Positions 8,946 through 17,474 of a DNA stretch of 46,012 bases are shown here, piece after piece (within the stretch, counting starts at the first letter, position 1; the number at the start of each line of letters is the position of its first letter). The stretch covers positions 1 to 46,012 of the forward strand of contig JAFLJS010000016.1 in NCBI GenBank assembly GCA_022712895.1, read 5' to 3'. A program made the translations under genes and the position numbers. The notes below the pieces were generated by a model. That model was not told the origin of the DNA and searched no databases. It was given only the letters and a program-made list of their open reading frames with translations. The DNA is from Desulfocapsa sp. (GTDB taxonomy: Bacteria; Desulfobacterota; Desulfobulbia; Desulfobulbales; Desulfocapsaceae).

Positions 8946-9587
8946 CTACTTCGTTGCCGGAACAACAGTATAAATATATTCACCTATCAACATACCAAAA
9001 TCAGATGGCAGAGACTGATCACTTGAGCCACCAGAATAGGACGCTGCCCATGCATTATTAGACGTTGATAATACTTTTTTATGGATAACTTTACCAGTTG
9101 TAATATCGGTGAATGTAATCAAAACATCCATAAAGGAACTACCTGCAAACGCTCCTCCGAACATTCTGGCTGTGCTGCTTGTTATTCTCATATCAAGAAT
9201 TTCAAGACTGATTTTCACACTCTTCGCTTTTACTTTTTTTGCTGTGTCTCCTGAAACAGACAGGTAGTTTTTCTTTTCCTTTAACTGCTTCAGAATTTGT
9301 GTTCTGCAATCGTCGCCAGCCGTGGGATAATCTGTTTTAATCTGTTCACTAAATTCGAGATTTCCTATCAGCAGAGCTTTAAATCCCACTGGCACCTTAT
9401 CAACCTTTGGCATCTCTTCAATGTAACCCAGCTCTATCTTCTCAACACCGTCAACCATTTCTTTCTCGACCGGGGCTTCTTCCTGAGTAATAGTCGAACT
9501 CTGTCCGCCACCATTGACACAAGCGCTTAAAAGTGCAAAAACACAAAAAGTTGCAAACAGGACAAGTGAGCGTATAGGCAGTTTCAT
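8946..9587 (-). CDS. Putative lipoprotein, DUF4410-like
   Basis: 213 residues, ATG at 9587 preceded by GGAGAG. The N-terminus is a lipoprotein signal: MKLPIRSLVLFATFCVFALL then the lipobox LSAC, so the mature protein would start at Cys23 and be lipidated. The rest is a periplasmic domain with alternating charged and beta segments; the region ARMFGGAFAGSSFMDVLITF followed by TDITTGKVIHKK and a Gly/Ser-rich stretch resembles DUF4410-type lipoproteins, whose function is unknown. It is monocistronic, between the tRNA gene and the folC/HNH operon. The family assignment is by recall of pattern only. Confidence 0.75.
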   Translation of the reverse strand: MKLPIRSLVLFATFCVFALLSACVNGGGQSSTITQEEAPVEKEMVDGVEKIELGYIEEMPKVDKVPVGFKALLIGNLEFSEQIKTDYPTAGDDCRTQILKQLKEKKNYLSVSGDTAKKVKAKSVKISLEILDMRITSSTARMFGGAFAGSSFMDVLITFTDITTGKVIHKKVLSTSNNAWAASYSGGSSDQSLPSDFGMLIGEYIYTVVPATK

Positions 9588-9682
9588 TTTCTCTCCAAAA
9601 GAATCATTTATAAAAAAGTTTTTCGAACGGTATGAAAGAATGCTTTTAGCAGGAATGGATGAATTTGTGAAGTAAAATCAAG

Positions 9683-9997
9683 CTATTTGGAATTACTTAT
9701 GGAAATTGTTTCCAGATACGCTTCCCACTCAAGGGGCAACATACTTTTCTTTTTGGTGTTACATGGTTTGCAACAGGGAACAATGTTATCTTTTGTTGAA
9801 CGCCCCCCCCGGGCCAATGGCACGAGATGATCCATGGTGATGTCTTTGAATTTAACTTTTTTCCCGCAAAAATAACATTTACCGGGTGCTGTTTTTTGCT
9901 GCCACCAACGGGTTTTACGTAAATCCCTGGCATTAGCCCGTTCTGTTCTGATCTGTGCCTCATCCGGTGCGTCAAAATCAAAAAATTCTCTACTCAT
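9683..9997 (-). CDS. Small HNH endonuclease family protein
   Basis: 104 residues from ATG 9997, which overlaps the folC stop (ATGA, 9994-9997) and has GGAGAA 8 bases upstream; a longer frame running back into folC is a shadow. The core is a zinc-binding HNH nuclease: CYFCGKK, then DHLVPLARGG (DH pair of the catalytic loop), then NIVPCCKPCNTKK, giving two Cys pairs for structural zinc and a terminal Asn/Lys motif. Such stand-alone HNH proteins cut or nick DNA or act in repair or defence; the role here is unknown. Coupling to folC and the helicase upstream is consistent with a housekeeping or repair role rather than a mobile one. An eight-G run encodes part of the ARGGR motif. Confidence 0.82.
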   Translation of the reverse strand: MSREFFDFDAPDEAQIRTERANARDLRKTRWWQQKTAPGKCYFCGKKVKFKDITMDHLVPLARGGRSTKDNIVPCCKPCNTKKKSMLPLEWEAYLETISISNSK

Positions 9998-11295
9998 GTA
10001 ACAAGTTCTCCAAGGAGAATTTTCCTGCATGCTCCCACCAGATACAATGATCCGGCGATCAGAATAAGATCTTCTGAAGATGCTAGGTTTTCTGCCCAAC
10101 TGATAGCGGATTCTACCTTTGGCAAGAGCGTGCATTTATTTGTATAGGCCACGGGAATATTTTTCAGTAAAAGTTCAGGATCTGCGGAACGCTCACCAGC
10201 TGGTTTTGTGAGCACTATACTGTGGGCAAGCTCTGCCACTACAGCAAGGGTCGTTTGCAGGTCCTTGTCTGCCATCGCTCCCCAGATCACAATTAATTTA
10301 TTGTAACTAAATTCTTTCTTCAGAGTCTGAACCAGACTCTCCACACCCGCAGGATTGTGGGCGCCATCGAGTAGATAGTGTATCTCTTTCCCCGTCTGTT
10401 CAAGGCTAAAGGACTCTAAACGACCGGGCCATTGTACAGAAGCCATCCCTTCTCGAACAGCATTATCAACAACCTGAAAATCATGCCCCTGTAGAAGTTG
10501 AATGGTGGCAAGGGCAAGGGATACATTTTCTATCTGATAATCACCTTTCATGGAACAGTGTAGTTCAGAATATTTGCTACTCGATAAGGATTCCGTCGTG
10601 CTCCACTGCCAGGAGTTATCAGGCCTAATGGTTGCGAAAAAGTCCTCTTCATAACGATATAACAGAGCATTCTTTTTCTTACATGCTGCCCGTACTTCAG
10701 CAAGACCTGCACCTTCTTTTACAGCAGTCACAACCGGCACGGATTCTTTTATAATCCCTGCTTTTTCTCCTGCAACAGCTGCTATTGTATTGCCCAGATA
10801 CGCCTCGTGATCCATTGACACATTGGTGATTATCGAGACAAGGGGATTTACGATATTTGTTGCATCCAGCCTGCCACCCAGCCCGGTTTCAAGAACGACC
10901 AGATCCAGTTTTTCTTCGGCAAACCAGAGAAAGGCGATGGCGGTGGTGAACTCAAAATAGGTTATCTTTTCGTCACCTAATATTCCCCGTATTTGCGTTG
11001 CAATACGGGCAAAGCTATTCTCACTGATAAAAGTATTCCCGATACGAAATCGTTCTCTCACTGAGCTCAAATGTGGAGAGGTATACAGCCCCACCCGATA
11101 TCCTGCTTCAGATAAAAGTGTCATCAGTGTTACACTGACAGACCCCTTGCCGTTGGTTCCAGCAACATGAACAGTTTTCAATTGTTGTTCAGGATTGTCC
11201 ACCCGCGACATAAAGGAACGCATGGCGTCAAGACCGAGCTTGATTTTATGAAATTGCAGACCATCGAGATAGTCCCAGGCTTGTTGATAGTTCAT
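9994..11295 (-). CDS. folC: Bifunctional folylpolyglutamate synthase / dihydrofolate synthase
   Basis: 433 residues, the normal length. The Mur-ligase-type P-loop GTNGKGS is at residues 46-52, followed by SPHLSSVRERF, the conserved ETGLGGRLDATN (about 136-147), the NVSMDHEAYLG segment and AGEKAGIIK; the C-terminal half has the ligase domain including DGAHNPAGV. The enzyme adds glutamate to dihydropteroate and to folates in the cytoplasm. It starts 6 bases after the helicase stop and its own stop overlaps the HNH gene, so the three form one minus-strand unit. Confidence 0.95.
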   Translation of the reverse strand: MNYQQAWDYLDGLQFHKIKLGLDAMRSFMSRVDNPEQQLKTVHVAGTNGKGSVSVTLMTLLSEAGYRVGLYTSPHLSSVRERFRIGNTFISENSFARIATQIRGILGDEKITYFEFTTAIAFLWFAEEKLDLVVLETGLGGRLDATNIVNPLVSIITNVSMDHEAYLGNTIAAVAGEKAGIIKESVPVVTAVKEGAGLAEVRAACKKKNALLYRYEEDFFATIRPDNSWQWSTTESLSSSKYSELHCSMKGDYQIENVSLALATIQLLQGHDFQVVDNAVREGMASVQWPGRLESFSLEQTGKEIHYLLDGAHNPAGVESLVQTLKKEFSYNKLIVIWGAMADKDLQTTLAVVAELAHSIVLTKPAGERSADPELLLKNIPVAYTNKCTLLPKVESAISWAENLASSEDLILIAGSLYLVGACRKILLGELVT

Positions 11296-11301
11296 CTGTT
11301 T

Positions 11302-13500
11302 TTATATGAGACTGAGTTTCGCGTAATCAAGATGCAAGGTTTTGATACCGTGACGAGGAAAGGCAACATCCACGGAGCGTCCCTGTAGATCCTTGCTCAC
11401 TATCCCTTCTCCGAAGAATGGATGGCGCACACGTACACCAATGCGTAAATCATCCACAGACAATTTCTCTCTTTTCTTCTTGGCGGGCAGTGCGGTGTCG
11501 CTTGCAAAATCCGGTTCTTTAGAAAAAAGAGCCGTTGTCGAATATGGCTCCTGCTCAAGACGTTCATAGAGTCCAGCCCGCAGTTCACTCAGAAAAGGAG
11601 ACATCGCAACCGTGTGAAATTGTCTGTCCGGGGTCATCAATCTCCTGGGATAGGTGAGGTACAGGTATTTTTTGGCTCTTGTTGCTGCCACATACAGAAG
11701 ACGTCTCTCCTCTTCCCACTGCTCGCCAAATTGCGCCTTGGAGTGTGGGAACCTGCCATCGGCAAGACCAATAATAAAGACGGCGTCCCATTCCAAACCT
11801 TTGGAAGAGTGAATGGTGGAAAGAATCATCTTCTTCTGATCTTCTGCATGCAATCCACTAGTAGTTTCCGGAGGATCAAGGGTGGTATCGTCCACAAAAC
11901 TCTGCACATCTTTATAGCCTGTGATAATAGACTTTAACTCATCCAGATCTTTCTGACGTTTGGGATAATCATCACGGTAAGCCTTTTCAAACAGTGGCTG
12001 ATAATAGAGCAGTACCTGTTCATACAGGGTTCCTGGATTCGTTTCCCGACGCATATCCTGTAATAGCTGAACAAGTTTTTCCATACCGGCCTTCCATGGC
12101 TTGCCACAGGGGTAATCGGGCAATGCCAGGACAGGGTCGTCGGTGGCTGTGATGGTATCTACTATCTTTCTGGCAGTTTTGGGACCCACCTTCTCAAGAT
12201 GTAATAAAATTCGATTCCAGGATAAACTGTCGTAAGGGTTCTCCTGTAGACGCAGGAAAGCTATCACATCCTTCATATGAGCAGTCTCAGTGAGTTTCAA
12301 ACCGCCCCGCTTTTCAAAATCCACAGCCCCTGCGTTTAATTCAAGTTCCAGTTTGTAAGAGTGAAAGCCAGAACGGAATAACACCGCGATATTTTGCAAT
12401 TCCGTTCCATTCTTACGTAAAGCAGCAATTTTCTGTGCAATAAAATCCGCCTCTTCCCGTTCATCTTTTGCAACAAAGAGCCGTGGTTTTACATCCCCTT
12501 CTATCTTGGTAAAGAGGGTTTTCGTATATTTTTCTTCTGCGTTACGAATGATATCATTAGTAAGGGATAAAATGGGCTGACTGGAGCGATAGTTCTCCTC
12601 AAGCTTTATCACCTCTGTCCCAGGAAACACCTTGGGAAAACGCATAATGTTATAAAAATCAGCTCCCCGAAAGGAGTAGATCGACTGTGAATCATCACCC
12701 ACCACCATCACATTCTGATGACCATGGGCAAGCAGGCGCACAATATCAGCCTGGATCAAATTTGTATCCTGATATTCATCCACCATAACATAAGAATATC
12801 TGGCAGCAATCTCCGCCTGTGCTTCCGGAACTTCCGCAAGGAGTCGCTTCCAGTTCACCAGAAGATCATCGTAATCCATGAGTCCATTATTGAATTTGAA
12901 CTCTTTATAATGCTTTTCAAGATTTTTTATATCGTCAACATGTTCACTAAGGTGGGCATAACTGTCATAAATCAGATCCTCAAGAGCTATGGATTTGTTC
13001 ACAGAACCAGACAACATATTGACAAGAACCCGTTTACTGGGAAACTGTCTATCACGGCCAGTGAGCCCGAGAGAGCTCTTGAGAAGATTCACAATTCCTT
13101 CTGCATCACCACGATCAATAATGGTAAAAGATGAGCCAAAACCCAAATGATGTCCGTGTCTCCGTAAAATCGTATTGGCAATGCCGTGGAACGTTCCCCC
13201 AACTACACGGCGGCAGGTATCATGTACCAATTGCCCAGCACGCCATAACATTTCCTGGGATGCTTTGCGGGTAAAGGTGAGTAAAAGTATGTTTTCAGGA
13301 CGCACACCCTGCTCCAGCAGATAGGCGACACGATAAACAAGAGTCCGCGTTTTACCACTACCGGCACCTGCAATAACAAGTACAGGCCCTTCTGTGGTGA
13401 CAACAGCCTGACGCTGAGAGGCATTGAGCTCGTCCAGATTAACAGAATCCTGCCTGCACTCTGGAGCTATTTGAAAGGGATCATTTTCCATGGGCGGCAT
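11302..13500 (-). CDS. UvrD/PcrA-type superfamily 1 DNA helicase
   Basis: About 732 residues. Helicase motifs in order: LNASQRQAVVTTEGP (Q motif), Walker A GAGSGKT, LLTFTRKAS (Ia), VDEYQDTN (II, DEYQ), GDDSQSIYSFRGA (III), LEENYRSS (IV), STIHSSKGLEWD (V) and YVAATRAKK (VI). The C-terminus (GVRVRHPFFGEGIVSKDLQG and on) is the Tudor-like RNA-polymerase-contact domain of UvrD/PcrA. Role: 3'-5' DNA unwinding in repair and replication-conflict resolution. Start choice is uncertain: ATG at 13500 or at 13491; a TTG at 13527 also opens the frame but none has a clear ribosome site. First gene of the helicase-folC-HNH unit. I do not assign uvrD versus pcrA versus rep. Confidence 0.92.
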   Translation of the reverse strand: MPPMENDPFQIAPECRQDSVNLDELNASQRQAVVTTEGPVLVIAGAGSGKTRTLVYRVAYLLEQGVRPENILLLTFTRKASQEMLWRAGQLVHDTCRRVVGGTFHGIANTILRRHGHHLGFGSSFTIIDRGDAEGIVNLLKSSLGLTGRDRQFPSKRVLVNMLSGSVNKSIALEDLIYDSYAHLSEHVDDIKNLEKHYKEFKFNNGLMDYDDLLVNWKRLLAEVPEAQAEIAARYSYVMVDEYQDTNLIQADIVRLLAHGHQNVMVVGDDSQSIYSFRGADFYNIMRFPKVFPGTEVIKLEENYRSSQPILSLTNDIIRNAEEKYTKTLFTKIEGDVKPRLFVAKDEREEADFIAQKIAALRKNGTELQNIAVLFRSGFHSYKLELELNAGAVDFEKRGGLKLTETAHMKDVIAFLRLQENPYDSLSWNRILLHLEKVGPKTARKIVDTITATDDPVLALPDYPCGKPWKAGMEKLVQLLQDMRRETNPGTLYEQVLLYYQPLFEKAYRDDYPKRQKDLDELKSIITGYKDVQSFVDDTTLDPPETTSGLHAEDQKKMILSTIHSSKGLEWDAVFIIGLADGRFPHSKAQFGEQWEEERRLLYVAATRAKKYLYLTYPRRLMTPDRQFHTVAMSPFLSELRAGLYERLEQEPYSTTALFSKEPDFASDTALPAKKKREKLSVDDLRIGVRVRHPFFGEGIVSKDLQGRSVDVAFPRHGIKTLHLDYAKLSLI

Positions 13501-13533
13501 TCTAGCACAGTGCCTGACACCACGCAACGTTGG

Positions 13534-13561
13534 TTGACAGGAATTGCAGGTAGCTTATAAT
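13534..13561 (+). promoter_or_regulatory. Consensus sigma70 promoter
   Basis: TTGACA (13534-13539) and TATAAT (13556-13561) both match consensus at six of six positions, with a 16-bp spacer. It points to the gene at 13630, giving a predicted start near 13568 and a leader of about 60 bases. It lies between the divergent helicase gene and the short conserved gene. Confidence 0.8.
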
Positions 13562-13629
13562 ATGAAAAAATTAAAATTGGCGATCGGTATATGCCAAGCA
13601 AACATTCCCTTTAACCTTATTAAATCACT

Positions 13630-14022
13630 ATGAACCCAAGTAAAATCGACGCACTTTTCACCACAGATGCCCTCCTGCAGATGTTCCCTAAAGAACGCAG
13701 TGATGAATTTTTCGATGCCCTTTTTGGCGATGCCAGCGAAGGAGCCTATGACATTGAACTTGCCTATGGCGGAACTGATGGGAACAACCTGACCATGGAG
13801 TTGAAACTTCGCGAACGTCCCGGTTGCTGCCTTGCCTGTAATCTTACGCAAGGTTTACCTCAGGTATTCAGCAGACATCCGATTATTAACGTCAAGGGTG
13901 TGGTGGAAGATGTGGACAAACTCTTAGGAGATGAAGCAACCTGCGCAGAATGGTCGTTAGGATTTACAGAACAACGCGAGAAAGCGATGCATATTATCCC
14001 CATCAATATCAGCCTTACATAA
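13630..14022 (+). CDS. Conserved short protein of unknown function (Desulfobacterota type)
   Basis: 130 residues, soluble, acidic, no signal peptide or membrane segment. Motifs: FFDALFGDASEGAYDIELAY near residues 27-46, a Cys pair with RPGCCLACNLTQGLP (about 62-76), then VFSRHPIINVKG (77-90). I recall near relatives as conserved short proteins in sulfate-reducing Desulfobacterota, sometimes carrying a misleading eukaryotic homeobox name in databases; that recall is not checked. The CCLAC cysteines could bind a metal. It is monocistronic behind a consensus promoter at 13534-13561, which suggests strong constitutive expression. No strong ribosome site precedes the ATG. Confidence 0.8.
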   Translation: MNPSKIDALFTTDALLQMFPKERSDEFFDALFGDASEGAYDIELAYGGTDGNNLTMELKLRERPGCCLACNLTQGLPQVFSRHPIINVKGVVEDVDKLLGDEATCAEWSLGFTEQREKAMHIIPINISLT

Positions 14023-14036
14023 CACCTACTCTGCAA

Positions 14037-16325
14037 TCAGGAATGTAAGAGTTGAGCCACGGCTTTACAAAGCATTTGCAGACCGTATGGCTTTTGAATG
14101 AAGCCCTTGACTCCCATGGTCAGGGCTTCTTGTGCCCGTTCATCGTGTACAAAACCTGAAGCCATCAGTACCTTCACTTGCGGATTTATAGCTTTAATAT
14201 TCTTGAACACCTCGTGCCCCTGCATTTTGGGCATAACCAGATCCAACAGTACTCCTGCTATCTCCTGCTCATGTTCACGATACATTCGCACTCCCTCCTC
14301 ACCATCATCGGCAAGTAATACACTATACCCTGCCTCTTCAAGAATAGTCCGGGTAATACTGCGAACGATCTCTTCATCGTCAATAACTAGAATGGTTCCA
14401 CTTCCGTACACAATTTCTACCTCGTCAGAGGCCGGTGTCAACTCCTTTTCCTCTTCAAAAACAATGGACGGCAGATACAACTCAAAGATCGTTCCTTTAC
14501 CTGGAACAGATTGTACCTCAACAAATCCGCCATGCTGCCGGATAATTGAATACGCAACGGATAAGCCAAGACCTGTACCGCTACCATGTTCTTTGGTGGT
14601 GAAGAAAGGATCAAATATTTTATCGAGTACCGCACTACTCATTCCGACACCGGTATCCTGAATACTCACGCACCAGTAATCCTCCTGTCGGGCATCACGT
14701 TTCTGTCTACAGAAAGACTCATTCGCTTCAAAGGCATCTACAGCTATGGTTAATGCGCCCCCCCAACTACTGTGCTCACCATGCATAAATGTCATGGCAT
14801 GGGAAGCATTCACACAAAAATTCAATAAAACCTGTTCTATCTGTGCTGGATCGGCATTAATCATTGCAGATCCGCTTGCATACTGGGCGGTAATTTCAAT
14901 ACTCTTATCAAAGGAATTATGCGCGATATTGACTACATGACGAAGAGACTCATTGAGATCCATCTCCTGCAAGGCCGTCTTTTGCTTACTGGAAAGTACC
15001 AGCAACTGATTCACTAGCTCAGACGCTCTCCCCGCAGACTTTTCGATGGTTTCGACACGCTCCATCAATATATCCTTATTGAGCTTGTCCGATACCATTT
15101 CATATTTTAACAAAGAAGACGTGCCGACAATACCCGCCAGAATATTATTAAAATCATGGGCAATACCACCAGCCAACGTACCAATGGTTTCCATTTTTTG
15201 TGCCTGCTTAAGCTGTTCATCCATTTTATACAACTCGGACATATCGTCAATACGAACCACTGCTCCAACAGCGCCATCTGATAAAGGGTATATAAAGATA
15301 TTAAACTGCTCGTTATCAGTTTCAGTCAATTTCTGGCGATACAGCTCGGCTGGTACACCATTCCTGATGACATTATCCACCTGAGGCAAAAGCTGTTTAA
15401 AGAATGGAATAAACTCGCAAATACTCCTTCCCACAGCTTTTGATTCCTGAAGATCCATATAATCAACAGCCGCCTGATTCAACTCTGTAATATTTCTGTC
15501 CTGGTCAACAGAAATCACCATGGAGGACATGGCATCGATGATATTTTTCAGATAGGTCCTCATGGACCGTATCTGTTCACTCTTTCGTTCAATCTCCGAA
15601 TAAGATGCATGCAGATCATTGGCCATACTATTAAATGTGCTGGCAAGATCTCCGATCTCATCTTTGCGGTCAATATCCATACGTTGATTAAAATCACCCA
15701 GCGTGATTTTCTGCATTAAATCACGCAAAGTGATAATGGGCCGTATTACAGTACGACTCATCCCGTAAGTAACTGCGCCCCCAAGAGCCATAAGAGCCAT
15801 AATCAAAAAGAAGAAGAAAAAGAAGAAGGACTGCTGTTTCTGACGAACCATATCATCCAGCAAATAATATACCTGGACAAAGCCCATACGTTCACCAACG
15901 ACTTTGATTTCATATATATAACGAAGCATTGTGTGGCTGTTCAGATGCACCACGTCAACTGCTATACCTCCTGCCCTGAGGACACTCTCTGACAAAAGCA
16001 GTTGTCCGAAATCTGCAAACACGCCTTCCCGAGCTATAATTTTTCCTTCGTCATCATGAACACTGATATTGGAAACGCCACCCACGGCCATCATATCTTC
16101 CAATCGCATCTGAATTGCCTTATGACTTGAATCGAAGATATTATTAGCAATATCATTCTTGTCGCGCTCTATCAATGTGCGAACAAGCAGGGTATTACGT
16201 TCAAGGGTTGCAGAACTGATGCGGTTCTGGAATGGAATATAAATTGCGCTGAACACAATTGTCAGCAGAACAAAACTCAGCAAAATCAGGAGGTAAACTT
16301 TCTGTTTTAAACCGAATCGAAGCAT
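14037..16325 (-). CDS. Hybrid sensor histidine kinase (periplasmic sensor, HAMP, PAS, kinase, receiver)
   Basis: 762 residues. TM1 about 10-30, a periplasmic sensor domain (about 31-163), TM2 about 166-188, HAMP (about 190-240), PAS (about 258-365), kinase with H-box AGGIAHDFNN (phospho-His390), N-box near LLNFCVNASHA, G-boxes DTGVGMS and GSGTGLGLS, and a C-terminal receiver with D646-type acidic pair (VIDDEE) and phosphoacceptor D695 (LLDLVMP). The AHDFNN-type kinase with a fused receiver is a common bacterial form. TM2 begins with seven consecutive Phe residues, encoded by a TTC/TTT tract. The gene follows the binding-protein gene by 20 bases on the same strand, so the binding protein probably delivers the ligand signal. 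The output partner is not evident. Confidence 0.92.
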   Translation of the reverse strand: MLRFGLKQKVYLLILLSFVLLTIVFSAIYIPFQNRISSATLERNTLLVRTLIERDKNDIANNIFDSSHKAIQMRLEDMMAVGGVSNISVHDDEGKIIAREGVFADFGQLLLSESVLRAGGIAVDVVHLNSHTMLRYIYEIKVVGERMGFVQVYYLLDDMVRQKQQSFFFFFFFLIMALMALGGAVTYGMSRTVIRPIITLRDLMQKITLGDFNQRMDIDRKDEIGDLASTFNSMANDLHASYSEIERKSEQIRSMRTYLKNIIDAMSSMVISVDQDRNITELNQAAVDYMDLQESKAVGRSICEFIPFFKQLLPQVDNVIRNGVPAELYRQKLTETDNEQFNIFIYPLSDGAVGAVVRIDDMSELYKMDEQLKQAQKMETIGTLAGGIAHDFNNILAGIVGTSSLLKYEMVSDKLNKDILMERVETIEKSAGRASELVNQLLVLSSKQKTALQEMDLNESLRHVVNIAHNSFDKSIEITAQYASGSAMINADPAQIEQVLLNFCVNASHAMTFMHGEHSSWGGALTIAVDAFEANESFCRQKRDARQEDYWCVSIQDTGVGMSSAVLDKIFDPFFTTKEHGSGTGLGLSVAYSIIRQHGGFVEVQSVPGKGTIFELYLPSIVFEEEKELTPASDEVEIVYGSGTILVIDDEEIVRSITRTILEEAGYSVLLADDGEEGVRMYREHEQEIAGVLLDLVMPKMQGHEVFKNIKAINPQVKVLMASGFVHDERAQEALTMGVKGFIQKPYGLQMLCKAVAQLLHS

Positions 16326-16345
16326 AAAGCGGAATAAGCTCTCTG

Positions 16346-17449
16346 TTATGGGATCACTGCTTTGATGAATGATGAAGAACCATTTTCCAGCCGGAGAATC
16401 ACAACAGGTTTCATGGGGTCGCCCTTTGCGTTAAAACTTATGGAACCAGTGGCTCCAGGGAAGTTTTCGGTGGCAGCCAATGCATCCCGGATGGCATCCC
16501 TGTCAGTACTTTGAGCCCGTTTGATGGCATCAACCAGTACCATCAAGGCATCATAAGCTAAAACCAGACGGCCACCTTTAATGTTTTCATTGCCATAGCG
16601 AGCCAGCAGTTTATCACTTATTGGGTTTGGATTTTGTGGATGCCAGTGTGTGGTATAATAATTTCCGTCGATTTCATGACCTGCAAAGTCATACATATCT
16701 ACGTTCCAGCCATCACCGCCTAAAAACTGTACATGACCATTCATTCGACTACATTGAAGGATAATAAGCGTTGAATCTCGGGCATAACTGGACAGGTAGA
16801 CAACATCTGGCTTCAGTCTATGTATGCCTTCAATTTCGGAAGAGAAATCGGTTTTTAAACGAAGGTAATCATAATTAGCTAATACTTTACCACCCAGACG
16901 TTCAAATGAACGACTGAACTCTCTGGATAAACTCTGACTAAACACGCTGTCCACATTGGTGAAGACAACCGCAGTTTTCGCTGACAAATCAGCCCGTGCA
17001 AACTTAGCCATAACTTGCCCCTGAAATGGATCGGTATAACAGACGCGGAAGATGTAATTACCCACTTCGGTAACATCGGGCTTCGTTGCCAGGGGAGTAA
17101 CGAGGGGAATCCCCTCTTTCTGGAAAATTTCAGCAATGACTTTCGTATTAGAACTCCATGACGAGCCAAGAACTGCAACGACATTGGCCTGAAGAGTGTC
17201 CAGACCTGCCTTCTTTGCACCAAGGGAAGTACTGAAGTTGTCAAACTCGACCAATTCAATCTGGCGACCGATCACACCACCAGAAGCATTGAGATCTTCC
17301 ACAAGCAGATGAATCGCTTTAAAAAAGTCTTTACCCACTCCCGCAGCCCGACCAGTTTTCGCAAAAATCACTCCAATACGCACAGGTTCAGCAAAGGCTG
17401 TTGATGCAAAAAAACTACAAAGCAATCCGATCAGTATCAGTTTTCTCAT
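16346..17449 (-). CDS. Periplasmic branched-chain amino-acid type binding protein (LivK-like)
   Basis: 367 residues, ATG at 17449 with AGGAGTGGAGA upstream. Signal peptide MRKLILIGLLCSFFASTAFA, then a type I periplasmic-binding fold: EPVRIGVIFAKTGRAAGVGKDF at the N-terminus, NASGGVIGRQIELVEFDN, VLGSSWSSNT, and a C-terminal LAYDALMVLVDAIKRAQ. These are hallmarks of the Peripla_BP_6 / LivK group. No permease or ATPase gene is nearby; instead it sits between an MscS channel (25 bases upstream) and a membrane hybrid kinase (20 bases downstream). I infer a sensing rather than transport role. The ligand cannot be told from sequence. Confidence 0.9.
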   Translation of the reverse strand: MRKLILIGLLCSFFASTAFAEPVRIGVIFAKTGRAAGVGKDFFKAIHLLVEDLNASGGVIGRQIELVEFDNFSTSLGAKKAGLDTLQANVVAVLGSSWSSNTKVIAEIFQKEGIPLVTPLATKPDVTEVGNYIFRVCYTDPFQGQVMAKFARADLSAKTAVVFTNVDSVFSQSLSREFSRSFERLGGKVLANYDYLRLKTDFSSEIEGIHRLKPDVVYLSSYARDSTLIILQCSRMNGHVQFLGGDGWNVDMYDFAGHEIDGNYYTTHWHPQNPNPISDKLLARYGNENIKGGRLVLAYDALMVLVDAIKRAQSTDRDAIRDALAATENFPGATGSISFNAKGDPMKPVVILRLENGSSSFIKAVIP

Positions 17450-17474
17450 TCTCCACTCCTTTTACCTGTGATTC

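Noticed and set aside
8778-9026. Plus-strand open frame of 82 codons containing GRGGIRTLDLRLRRPTLYPAEL
   Set aside because: It is the antisense of tRNA-Arg; this peptide is a well-known false product of tRNA complements.
9811-9823. Eight-base G/C run inside the HNH gene as a phase-variable tract
   Set aside because: It encodes part of the conserved ARGGR segment next to the catalytic DH and is short; no sign of contingency-locus context.
13562-13633. 23-codon frame starting MKKLKLAIG and ending in an ATGA overlap with the gene at 13630, resembling a leader peptide
   Set aside because: Its ATG lies just at the end of the -10 hexamer, before the predicted transcript start, so it would not be on the mRNA from that promoter; no ribosome site.
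14014-14049. 7-bp inverted repeat CTTACAT / ATGTAAG between two convergent genes, possible two-way terminator
   Set aside because: The loop is 22 bases, the stem is AT-rich and there is no T-run on either strand.
15801-15828. Low-complexity tract in the hybrid kinase (seven Phe codons) as a frameshift or repeat artefact
   Set aside because: The frame stays open, the run falls exactly at the start of the second membrane helix, and mixed TTC/TTT codons argue against slippage.
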